Below, one piece after another: positions 47,467 through 59,000 of a stretch of DNA of 64,000 bases. Position numbers and translations under genes: made by a program. Position 1 is the first letter of the stretch. Every line of letters begins with the position of its first letter. The DNA comes from Scleroderma bovista (taxonomy: Eukaryota; Basidiomycota; Agaricomycetes; Boletales; Sclerodermataceae), in the NCBI GenBank assembly GCA_037178675.1, contig JAYMGJ010000255.1, forward strand, positions 1 to 64,000, read 5' to 3'. Under the pieces are notes generated by a model that was given only the letters and a program-made list of their open reading frames with translations, had not been told where the DNA came from and searched no databases.

Positions 47467-49330
47467 TTTAAACAAATACCATGCTATACGCATTCGTGGT
47501 ACGTTACCGTGTATATTGATTTGAGAACCCATGTCTTCTTGATTGGTGTGCCCAATAAAGGGCCATAGAGCCCGACGAACTTTAGGTGGAGCACAATAAT
47601 GATGAAACTGGTAAGACCACAGCGCTGAACACCGAAGTTGGAACGTTGAGCAAGGATGTCGACATTGACCATGCCATTAATATTAGTAGTAATTGGGAAT
47701 GTGGCACAGTCACGCGACGGCATTAATATTACAACGGGGACTTCCCTTCGCTTTCCTGATAATACTGTGGTGTGGGAGACAGGGTGTGGCAGAGCAGGGC
47801 TTCGATGTGGCGGTACCGTAAGGGTGAAAGTTGAATATCAAGGATCCAGAATGCCGCTCGCCGTGTCTGTTAGTGAGATACACCCAACTGATCGCATCTG
47901 GCGCAATTGCAACGCAGTCGACCCTTGCAGTTGATACATGCCATGCTTGTTAGAAGGTGATGGTGAAAAGCTCAGAAAATATGCTGTCTGCCGATGATAA
48001 GTTTAGAAAGACAACGGGGACACCGAAATAGGGAGGATCGCTGAAAACGCTGGGTGGAATAGTGGCTGTGGCTCTGAATGTCCGTGGTCACGTCAGGAGA
48101 AGGTTGAGTTTAATATTTGAAGTCTATAATCGACTCGATGCAAAGAAAATGGAAGAGTCCGAGCTAACCTCTGAGGCAAAATAAGACACGGCAACCTGCG
48201 AGCTCACGCGGTGAAAAAGTGGTGGTGATGGCGGGCTGAGCCATGTGAAAATTACTCGACTGCTGACCTGGAGATCTGAGACGATAATGAATATTGACGC
48301 CCTTCTAAACACCAGAGTGTGGTCTATGTGGTCTTCTCGAACATGTTTTCGTTCCCCACATCCCCAGACAACGGATTGGCCAAATCAGGAGGTACAGTCT
48401 TCTATATAAAAACCATGACCCAAGGATGCATACCGTAGAGGCTGTCTGCATTTCTGTTCGGGTATTAGATCGCGTGTATTGGGTAAGGAAAAGCCGACAT
48501 ACCCGCGATGTGCAGAGCCCTGGCGGCAGGGTTCGCTGGGGCTAGTATTCCATGCGGAGAAATGATGCTGCACCCTCTACAACACTGCTATGTACACGCC
48601 AGATGCATGTATTTCATATGTAGGCATTCTGTCGCAACCCTGAGCAGATGCAAGGGACTCACGTTATGGTGGTCACAATCAACTTCTTCAGTTGCGAAGA
48701 CGCGCCCGAATAGAAGGTCTAACGCGGAAGAGAGACGGAACCACGACGCTAATTGGCAGGACCGCTTCGAGAGGTTGGTCTGGGAGTCGATTGCAGTGGA
48801 TCCAGCATGGACCGGTGAGAAATGTTTCCTTGAAGGCGTGTCTCGGCTATCGCTTTTCCTTTACCAGAGTCGACCAGTCTAACTCACCGAGTTCACGATC
48901 TCTATACGGCGGCCAGCGCGCGTCGTGGTCCTGGATTTGCTGAGCACAACGATCCTTGCTTGAACACCTCGGAGATGTGGACGAGTCCGATTGTGGGCTT
49001 TAATGAAGTGCGTGGCGAGCCCGATTCTTGTCCTGTGGTATCCAATATGGTACAAGACACCCCAACTCTAAAATCGTGATGATGGTGCGACCTTCAGTTC
49101 TCTTCTAGCCCACAACAGCTCACTACGGTAGCATTCCTTGATTGTTGATGTCATTCCCAGACACTAAGAAAAAAGAGGACATATACATGTACTTTCCCGG
49201 TGCTCGGGGACACCTCCTTCTGGATTTTGGCCCTTCCTAGGATCGGTCTATGGTGGATAAGTAACTCATCCTCATCTCAAGTTACGCTCATTTCGAGGGC
49301 GTTCCCAAGCGATACTTTTTTCCCTTCCCA
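47467..49330. other. Intergenic, no gene seen
   Basis: About 1.9 kb between SEC24 and the MFS transporter. The frames at 47656-47934 and 48508-48882 are open for 90-125 codons, but I recognise nothing in them and could not extend them by splicing. The right end should hold the MFS promoter. Confidence 0.45.
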
Positions 49331-51174
49331 ATGTCCTCTCCCTTTGCCTCCCAGTTCGCGTCTGTCAACAGCAGTGGAGAGGCCCTCACAGACAACAATC
49401 TCCTTGCGGTATCACCTAGACAAGGCGCAGCCACGGACGACCAAAATGCGCTCAGTGGAGAAACTGACACTCCTACTGACCAGCAGCCTACCGTGGTTGT
49501 TTCCCGGACTCGGTTCTTCTTTATCATGTTGAGTCTTTGGCTCGGGAACTGCACCGCCTACTTCAACGAGACAACCGCTACCACTGCCATGCACATCATC
49601 GGCGCAGACTTTGGCGATTCGCAAAACCAGAACTGGATTGCGACCGCGTATTTGCTCGGGTTTACAGTCACGCAGACACTGCTTGGAAAGTTCTGCGACA
49701 TCTTTGGCCGTGCGCAGGTTTTCAACGGGTCTATGGTCATCTTTGCTACCGGCACTCTTTGGTGCGCCTTTGCTCAGGCAAGTATATGTTTCATCATCCG
49801 TTGCGCCCTGGTCTTCTGACCTTAACACTTAGTCCATGAATTCCTTGATAGGTGCTCGCGTTCTTCAGGGAATAGGGGCGGCAGGGCGGCAGTCTGTTGC
49901 TGTTATCGTCATTCTTGATCTCACAACGCCAGACACCCGGTATATGTGGTTAGGATTCTTGAACATGTCATCGGCAATCGGTTTGGCCTTGGGACCAGTC
50001 CTCGGTGCTATCCTCTCTGTGGACACAGACTGGAGGTGGATTTTTCGGACGACGCTCATACTTATCACCGTGACCATGGTGGTCGGAATGACGAGCTTGC
50101 GCTATTCTGCACCCCACAGAAAGCAGACCGTGGGTCTGCTCGCACAGCTCATGGAAGTAGATTTCATTGGATGCATTCTGGCGGTCGCAATTTCGAGCAC
50201 CATCTGCAGTGCTATTGAGATGGGAAACAAGATCTTTCCCTGGAGTGTAAGTGACTCTGTATTCAGCTATACAAAAGTGTTCATGAATACTCGAAAAGTC
50301 TGCACCTATTATCGTGCTTTTCCTCCTTGGTGGACTCCTCGTTCCTGTCTTTGTTTACTACGAATTAAAAGTGGCTAAACACCCGGTCGTCGACATGCGT
50401 CTATTTCTTATCCAAAACATTCCCATCACATGCCTCATCAACTTCCTTACGGGCGCGGGCTACTTCGGTTCCGTCTTTTTTCTACCACGATATTTTATTG
50501 ACGTCAAGGGCTCCGACCTGATCACGTCTGGCATCCAAATGTTTGGCCTCACCTTGACACTCGGCGGGTCCGCTGTCGTCGGTGCCAACATCCTCTCCCA
50601 TACAGGGCAGCTACGGCTCATCGGAATAATTGGAGGTGCGGTATATGCTCTGGGGAGCGGACTCATGATACTGGTGGGGCGTGATACGCCTACTGCACAG
50701 GCGATTGGGTTCTCGGTCATCACAGGTGTCGCAGCAGGTCTTCTTTTTCAACCTGCGCTCGTGGCCGGACCGATGTCTGTCCAGCCGCACCAGATTGCAG
50801 GAATCAGCGGCTTCCTATCCTTTCTTCGCACTCTCGGAGGCACGTTTGCAACCGCCCTTCTGACTTCCGTTTTCGAGACGAGCTTCACGATGACACTGAA
50901 GCGAGGCGGGGTGGTACCACAAGCCCTGATCGATCAGGGGTTGGGGTTGGCGGACGAGGGTGCGAGTGGAATGTGGCCCCAGTACGAAAATGAAATACTG
51001 GACGCGCTTGTCCGGGCGTATCACTTTGGGAGTGTGCCCGCGATTTGTTTCGGAGTGATGTATGCTGTGGCAGTCGTGTTTCTGAAGAACGTCGATTTCG
51101 TACCCGCATGGAAGAGGAAGCGCCTGGAAGACAATAGGAGAACAGGGTCCCCAGCCGAGAAGGAAAAGGTGTAG
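49331..51174 (+). CDS. MFS transporter, DHA2-like (14 membrane segments)
   Basis: About 575 residues in three exons. The N-terminal 55 residues are polar and cytosolic. Membrane segments start at FFFIMLSLWLGNC. Major-facilitator motif A appears as LGKFCDIFGR. The motif-C-like region around RVLQGIGAAGRQSVAVIVI and the long helix-rich C-terminal half with TALLTSVFETS fit the drug:H+ antiporter-2 family, which exports toxic compounds or metabolites at the plasma membrane. The first intron (49778-49832) has a GC donor (CAG|GCAAGT) and joins FAQ to SMNSLIGARVLQG in phase. The second lies near 50250-50300. The C-terminus is basic and charged (WKRKRLEDNRR). The substrate cannot be predicted. No biosynthetic genes adjoin it. 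Confidence 0.88.
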
Positions 51175-51962
51175 GTAAACGTGGCCCAAAGACTCCGCCT
51201 GAAAGCCGCGTTATTTACTCTGTTTTTCGGTGTTCTTGAATCGAGTCGATTGGCTCTGATAGATGAAGCACAGTGCGGTGTGCGCGACAGGAAAGCGTTT
51301 ATCCCTTGGGTCTGGATTGAAACTTACTTTCGACGTTCACTTTCTTTAACAAGTACCCCATTTGCCTTCCTTCGTTTCTGCCACCCACTGTGCATATCAG
51401 TACCGTAGAGAATTCATACCAGTATTGTTATTGAGCTGCTTTCTTTCTAGAAATATTTGATTGAAATGTCACTTGCCTTGGCAGAAGGTGACCTTGGTTG
51501 TTGCGTGGCCTGCATGGCCTGTAAATATACCCTTCACCAGCCTCCCCTCTACGAAGATATCCAAAGAAGGCCTTCACACGAGAATGAAAGATCATGAAGA
51601 CTTTCGTTCACAATACGATGAACATATGACTTCATGCGAAGTTGAGTTTATGTGCTTTGTATATCCGGCGAAATGCTGGGTTCAGAAGTCCACTACTGAA
51701 AGTGACGCCGCGGAAGAATGAGAGAACACTACAAGGTCCCATATGTCCAACGCGCATCGAAGAAAGAAGTCGAATCCTCATGTTATAGCCAGATCCTCAG
51801 TGACGATAGAATTTTACACACTTAGTACCACGCAACATCTATTTCTGATTGACAGACTTCAGGAAGTAAGTTCATAAGCGTAATAAGCGCGTACACGCAC
51901 CACGGTACGCACTTTCCCCACACCAAGTCGGGTATTACATTAAACACTCATGAATCGCAGCC
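51175..51962. other. Convergent 3' intergenic region
   Basis: About 790 bases between the MFS and HyuA-DUF917 stops. A plus-strand frame at 51461-51721 is open for 86 codons but is unrecognisable. No repeat was noticed. Confidence 0.45.
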
Positions 51963-54900
51963 CTACATCTGACGTGTATACTCTTTGATAACCGACTTCG
52001 GTTCGGCATACACTCCGAGGGGAACGTAGGGGATTTCGTGGAAACTTTGTAAGAAGCACGCAACCCCGTGTGGATATATGAAGAAATGACTCGAATGCGG
52101 AACGTGAGACATACCCAAATGCGCCTGGCCCTCCAACTTCCATCCCTCGAGGCGTACCTGTCCATTGCGGCGCACCAACAATGCCGATAACGACCACTCG
52201 CAGACCATACTTGTATTCCTGCGTGCCAAGCGCCGAGCCGTTTTGGGCGTCTAAAAGGGATATGAGATCGGGGACAGCCGCTTTTATCTGATAAGGTGTA
52301 TAAGGGCTTCGTTAGCGCAATACCACAAAGGAAACAACAGATGCATGCCGTTGTCTGGCCGTGTTCGGATGTATGTTCGGCGTACAGGTTCTCATTCTTG
52401 AATGGGATAATAAGTTTTCCTGTGAACTCATCCGTTGAGTCAGCAGGTGGGTAGTCCTCGTCAGAGGGAAGTGCTGTAATGACAACTTCGCCGATCGTAT
52501 GACCCTTATACAGCCTTCACACACCATAAAATGTGCACCCATGTAACAGTAAATAAAACGACACGTACCGTCGCCGAACATCTGTGATCTTCCCGGCGAA
52601 CAACACTTTGGCAGAGCCACCGCCTCCGACGGCATCGACGATGATACGACCAACGTACCCAATGTTGGACTGTCTCCTGGCTAGCGCAATAGCTCTGCCA
52701 ATGCGCCAGCTAAGGGAGATAGTGTTGGCGATCATCGTTTGCTGCAAATCTTTCGCTTTGAACGGCTTGGTCGCCAGTCCAACGTGCGTTCTATGAACGG
52801 TTCGCAACGTTGTGCATTGTGCATACCATGCAGATACAGAGGTACTTACCCCATCTCCACACAGGCGGCTCGCAGAGACGCGTCGATGCAACTGTCTCGT
52901 TTGGCCTTGGTCATGATCTGGGCGATGGTGTTAAAGTGATGCATCGCTCTATAGTCCCACAGTCAAACCATGATGTTCCCGTCCCCACTGGACAAGGCGC
53001 ACGGAAGGAGGTTTAGGCCCCTGCCACTCTCATCAAAGACATTCGGAGTAGTTTGGGACAGCTGAGGAGTTATATGATAAGGCGTAGAACGCATCATGGC
53101 CAAACAGAGAACTTGCCGTAGGATAAGCACGTCCCTAGACCATGTGTGTCAACAGGGAGAAAATACGGAAAGAAGAGGCGCTTACCATAAAATCTCCGTC
53201 GACGATAGGTATATTGTAGTTCTTGCTCGCGGCTGCGATCATCTGGACGGCATATATTTATATACCGGTAATACCAAGAAGATGGGCGTACATTAATCAT
53301 CCCGTTCGCGCCACCAATTTCCAGCGCGCAAAGCGCGTCAGGTTTAGCAATCTAGTACATCGATGAGGACAAGAGATAGAACGAGGCCAACACACATACC
53401 CCCACAAATGCCCACAGTTCCGCGCAGGCTTCGTTATACCTACACCGCGAGATCATTGATGACACAGACCGACATAAATAGACAACGAACAAACGCACTC
53501 ATTCCCGAGTAGCCTCTCCGACGTCACTTCAGGACTCCCCATCGCCCCACCCCAGCCAATCATGGCATCCTGAGGCACTGACGCCAAGTCCACGACACGG
53601 ATTATTGAGCCAGTCCTGACCATCTCTCTTAGTTCGAGGAAAGCGTGCAGGGGAGAGCCACCGCCACCACAACCGAGGATATAGCAGCCATCTGCGATCC
53701 ATTCAAGGTCGGTCTCCGATAGGAACCATTGATCGGCCTGTACATTCGGGGTGTATGAGGTGATGTCTATTTCCATACAACATGTTGGAGAGGCGATAGA
53801 GGGAGACGGAGACTCGGATAACGATTTTTGGAATGACTGGTCCACTTCTACGCTCAGAGTGGGACTGGTATTACTGTCGCTTTCCATGAGATCTGAAATA
53901 GAACATCCACTCCATTCGCCAGCAGTTTTGACGTAGAAGCGGCACCTGCCAGATGTGTATGCGATTGGGATAGCTTCGCTTTCTACGATGGTAACGGTAC
54001 GGGGCTCTGCGCCAGCAGAAATGGCGCGCTCCATGGCCCTGGCTTCGACAACTTTCCTGACTTCGGGTATCGAAAGAGAAGTAGTGTCTTCGAACGAGTC
54101 GACGATACCAGAAATCTATTGTAAGAGTCCGCGAGGTCGGCATCAGTGTGTAGCTGGTACGAAGAAGCCAACCCACCTGCGCAATGGCCGCACCCACCGC
54201 GTTCGCGACGTCATGATGCGGGAATCGATGCACGCCACTCACGCCGTCCAGCTGGTCGGGTGCCAGAATCGAACCTCCGCCAACAAGATAGACAGGGACG
54301 TTCTCTGGGGAAGTCTTCATTACGTCCAACGTGTTCTGGATCATTAACTTGATGGCTCTCTGTGCGCCTTCGATGAGAGACGGGTTCACGTCGGTGACAC
54401 GAGAGGGGTCGCCAAGTGAGGTACGCCCAGCAGCCACGGCGACGTCAGTGGCTGTCAATGTGGATCCGCCAAAGACCAGAGCCTGGGAGGTGATCGTGTG
54501 ACCAACTGAATCGGGTCCCACTGTCACCTTGTGCGTCAAAGAGTCGCGGCGAACAAGAGATCCCCCACCCAAGCCAATGCTGAGGGACAGAGGTGTATGA
54601 GTAGATGTTCTTGAGCTTGTATGGGCAATGATGTCCTACCTAGTGACGTGAGGCATGGAGAAGTTTAACAAGACGCCACAAAGATTGTGATGGGCAGCTG
54701 CCTGGCGAGGAAAGCCGCTGGGCCTTTAAAATATATGAGAGGCGAACAGGGCTAGAAAACATAAGACGAACAGTAACATGCCAATATCAGTCTTTGGGAG
54801 TGGTATAAAGATGAATACTATGCCCCAGAAAGGATAGAAAAGAACACACCGTTGTACCTCCAATATCGACGACCAACGCGGATTGCTTCGAGATGTCGGA

Positions 54901-55972
54901 ATGGAGTGACGCAAGGAATGCAGCTCCACGCATCGAGTTTGTGGGTCCAGAGGAACTGGCGAAAGAATTGTTATTTTACAGCTGGGGGACAAAATGGGAA
55001 GAGTGTACAATGTCCTGATAGGCAAGCGAGCAGCTTCGGAGCAACTCAGAAGCATCCCGTCGTTGCTGGTGATGAACACGGGGCAGTTCAGACGCATACT
55101 GCGTGCGGCATTCTGAAATCCTGAAACAGTCCTCTTCGCGTATCTGAGTAGTGAGGCGTTGAGAATAGCGGCATTCTCTCGTTCAAGCAGGCCGATGTGG
55201 GCGACGTCTTTTGAGCAGATTACGTCGACGTGTTTCAATGCGTTGCATACTAATGACGCAACGTGTTCCTCTTGTTTGATAGTGAAATCGATAGGGGCAA
55301 ATACTGATGAAACTACGACTACGCGGATGTTCTGGGTGGATTGGTTAATGGTGTGCGCACGAGGACATCGCCGAAGACACACCCTCTTTGCAATCTCAAT
55401 GCAGGCAGACTCTACTTGGGATGGTTCTATAGGTGAGATCTCACTGCCATCAATCTGAAGGCCACCTGAGAGGAGAAACGAAGGCCCTTCAAGGACTGGT
55501 ACATGGAAGGGTGAGAACTACGTAGGACGTTCTGTACCGATGCTCACGTACGGGATCTGAGATGGAGGGGAAAGGCTACAAAGGGGGGGGTGCCATGGGT
55601 GAAGGGGCCACAGAGGCGAATGACGGCGACACGATCCAAGCGGATCGGGTCACGCTCGATGAGTGCATTGACAAAGTGCTTGGGCGCTGTGAGTGGGACT
55701 GCAAGGGTGGGACTGGAATCGATTATACCGTCGTGCCGATAGAAACAGCCTGTACGTCATCCACGCTCTGGACGTGTGCGAGGACAGCCTCGATGGCGAG
55801 CTGGATGCCGCGGGTGACGTCGGGGGTGGTTGGGCGCTTTGCTGCTGCAACGATGCCCTGCACGGTATCGAGGAGGACAGCATCTCTTCAGGACGGGTCA
55901 CTAGCGAGCAAGCACTGGGATTGCGCATACATACGTGTTCGTTCCGCCGACGTCGACGCCCAGACGCAACAT
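51963..55972 (-). CDS. Hydantoinase/oxoprolinase (HyuA) fused to DUF917
   Basis: The N-terminal half is a HyuA-type ATP-dependent hydantoinase/5-oxoprolinase subunit. It starts MLRLGVDVGGTNT (ATP-phosphate loop) at 55972 and continues VSIGTTHFVNALIERDP, RVAVIRLCGPFTHGTPPF, SSGPTNSMRGAAFLASL, a second phosphate motif VVDIGGTT, and LGGGSLVRRDSLTHKVTVGP. The C-terminal half is a DUF917 domain: LGCGGGGSPLHAFLELREM, MIGWGGAMGSPEV, LEIGGANGM, IVDGDFM and the terminal PYVPLGVYAEPKSV. Bacterial relatives are often encoded as neighbours or fusions and act on cyclic amides or thiohydantoins. About 15 short introns and an estimated 1,000-1,050 residues. All frames I checked are open. Exact substrate unknown; a role in cyclic-amide or 5-oxoproline-like turnover is inference. 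Confidence 0.85.
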
Positions 55973-56098
55973 TACCGACCCCGTGGGAACGCATGGCCAG
56001 AAGCGGACAAGCTGGTTTGACTTTGCGGTGAGGCGAGTTCAGAATTCCGCTCCAGCCATTCGACCACACGCAAGAAAATTCTGGCCCGTGCCCGGGTC
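55973..56098. promoter_or_regulatory. Very short divergent promoter HyuA-DUF917 / NUM1-like
   Basis: Only 126 bases separate the two chosen start codons, the tightest divergent pair in the window. Both 5' leaders and core promoters must share this DNA, or one start lies further inside its gene. No TATA box is apparent. Confidence 0.45.
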
Positions 56099-59000
56099 AT
56101 GACCGACACCTCAGATGGTCTCGCGGGCCTCCTCGCAACCATGCCCGACTTCTCCCAGCACTCTTTCTCGTCCGCCGGAGAACGCAAGTTCCACCTCCAA
56201 CTTCTCCTCGACAACAAGGAAAAGCAACTCCAACAGGCAGGCGCTCTCGGCCAGCGCGTGCTCGCCCAGCAGATAGAACTCGAGGAGAAGATAAGACACA
56301 TCCAGGAATTCGATGCAGAGCACGGCGAGGACGACGACCTCGATGCAGAGGCGAGAGAACGCTATCGCGAACTCGCTGACACCATAAAGAGGTGGGATGG
56401 AGAAAACGCACAACTCTCAAGTGCTTTTGGTGCAAAGGTCAGTCAGGGTTAATCCTTGTCTGTTTCTGGCGCAAGAGATCCTTGCCACCATCTCTGGTTT
56501 GCGTCATCCCTTCCTCGTGTCCTTGCATGCCACATTTAATACTGCTCAGAGAGATGGCACCGCAGCAGTGGTCTGCACCCATTTCATCGCTTAACCTCCT
56601 CTACACCTCCAAGTGCTGACCTATCACCTTAGCTCCCTCCAGAAGATAACCTCTCACAGTCGCTTCCTATCAAAGACCCACAACGTGACGAACCAGAACG
56701 CTCTAAAACACCCGCTTCCTCAGCAGCCCAATCTCGTCGTGCAAAAAATGCCGCACATAGAGCAGATGATGTTGGTCAGTGTTCCATATATCCCCCTAAT
56801 GCCCTACGCGCTGATGGGGCCTGTCCAGAATTCGCTTTCGAAATCGGCAGTGGCCTTCTTACCGAAGTTAGGAGACTGCAGAGTCTCCTTGGCGAAAGAG
56901 ACAAGGCCATTCAGGACATGAAAGAGGAGAAAGACGACCTGGAGAAGAATGTCGAGGCTCTTCGCACTGCCCTTCGTGCTCAAGAGCAAAGCTCCGGTAC
57001 TTGACTTTTCCTTTGACCCGTCATTCTCCACATTAACCCACTCTGTCCAGACAAGTACAAGGAGGAAAACTGGAACCTTGAAGTTACTCTTCAAGAACTT
57101 CGTGCACAACTCTCTGATTCCCAGAGTACTGCTCAGCGTCTCGAGTCCGAGCACAAGCGGCTCACCAAGCTTCTTAATACATCTCGGGAATCTGCCGACC
57201 AGCACAAGAATGAAACTGAGCGCATCAAAGCCACGTTCGACGAATTCAAGGCCAAACACGAGACCGAATTTGCGCAGGCTCGCAAGTATGCTGCTGGTCT
57301 GCAACGTGACAAGTCCGACTTGCAGTCTGCCTTGGATGCAATGAAGGTCGAGGTTGCAAAAGTCAACCGTCGCCTTGGCCCCAAGTTTGGTTCTCCTCTT
57401 ACGCCAGGCGCTGTGGATCCCAAAGATTTCTTGACCCCTGTCACCGTCGAAGAAGACGACGTATTTACCACCGGAGGTGCCTCAACCAATCGTAGGAAGG
57501 CGGACACCTCAGCTGTGTTCCAACCAGAGAACTTTGACGACCTCGCAGATGGCTCCCCTGATCCTTCTCCATCTCGCCCCTTCCAAGCTGCCAATCACCC
57601 CAGCAAGGAAATCGAAGACTTGCAACAACGTCTCCAGCACGCTCAGCGACAGATTAAGAAACTTACGGGCTCGCTTCATCGCGAGAAAGAGATGCGCATG
57701 GACTACAGGCGCAGACTCGAGTCCTCACCTGGTTACGTGCACGACGAGAATGAGCCCCCCGAAGATGATCTGTTCGATGCAGACGATGACTCGGTGGATG
57801 TGAAACCGAAGCGAAAGGTCACCCCCTTCCGGGGCGGCCGGACGAGGGGCCGCAGGGGAAGAGGGAGTACCTTCTCGCATCGGCTTGGGTCGGCGGGAGG
57901 GACCCCATCTTCTGATTACGGTCCAACATTCGAATCAACACTGACGCCTCCACCCCCTGTCCCGTCTATCCCTGGTGAATTCCAGGATGGCGGCGTTGAT
58001 CTCGACTTGGAGTCGTCCGAAGGGGAAAGCGAGGAAACCCAGCAGCGAGATGTTGTTCCTAGCTCCCCCTCCCCACTTTCGCCCCTCTCCAACCGTGCAA
58101 GTGTCGACGGCATGGATCCGATCTATGCCAATGTGCTCCGCAAGTCTGCTTCTTACAGCTCCTTACTTTCGAGCTCGAGTCCACTCCGCCAGTCGGTTCT
58201 CGTCCGTTCATCACGTGGTGGTGCCCCTCAACGCCGTTCTCGTGGAGGTGCTGCCTTCCAGGAAGCACGCCCACTGTCGCTCGTCGGACAGCCAGAACCC
58301 CTCTCCGCGGCCCTGGCTTCGGAAATGGGTATCGGCATGTCTTCCGTTATTGAGGGTGACGTACTGGTGGCTGAGAAAGAGGTGGCAGAAATGGCATGCC
58401 AGACCGACTTCGATGACGTGACTCTCATCGTTCCGTCTGTTGCATCTTCTCCGGAGACCAGCGATGCAGGTATTCAAGTTGAACCCGAAGTTACCCCTGT
58501 CTCTGCTCAACCTGACGTCGAGCGTGTTGTGACTTCGGAGACGTCGTGTCAGACAGACGAATACGTCGTCGTTGACCACCTGGACACAGCAGTGCAACAT
58601 ACTTCCCCCGATCCAAATACCAATGTTGAGTTCCCCGCCCGGTTGCCCTCTATGCTCCCGGTTGCCCTCCCCCGTACCTTCTCCCCTACAACACGTCGCA
58701 CAACGCTCACCCAGTCCGACTTTACCACCCTTTCTATTGGCGATGAAACTGGAGACACTACCATCCGGAATGCCCATGTTCCTGGAGCACTCTCAGTTAC
58801 AGACGAAGCGAGCGATGACGAGTGTGACTTCAATGACGGGGCTACGGAAACGGGGATGGAAACCGAAACTGATGTGGACGACTACCATGACGCGCGTATG
58901 AGCATTGGCATGACGACCCCTTCGGAGTCGAGAGAAGACTTCCATTCCATGCTGACCATGTCAGACAATGACTACTCGGAGAGCGACGATGACGATGAGA

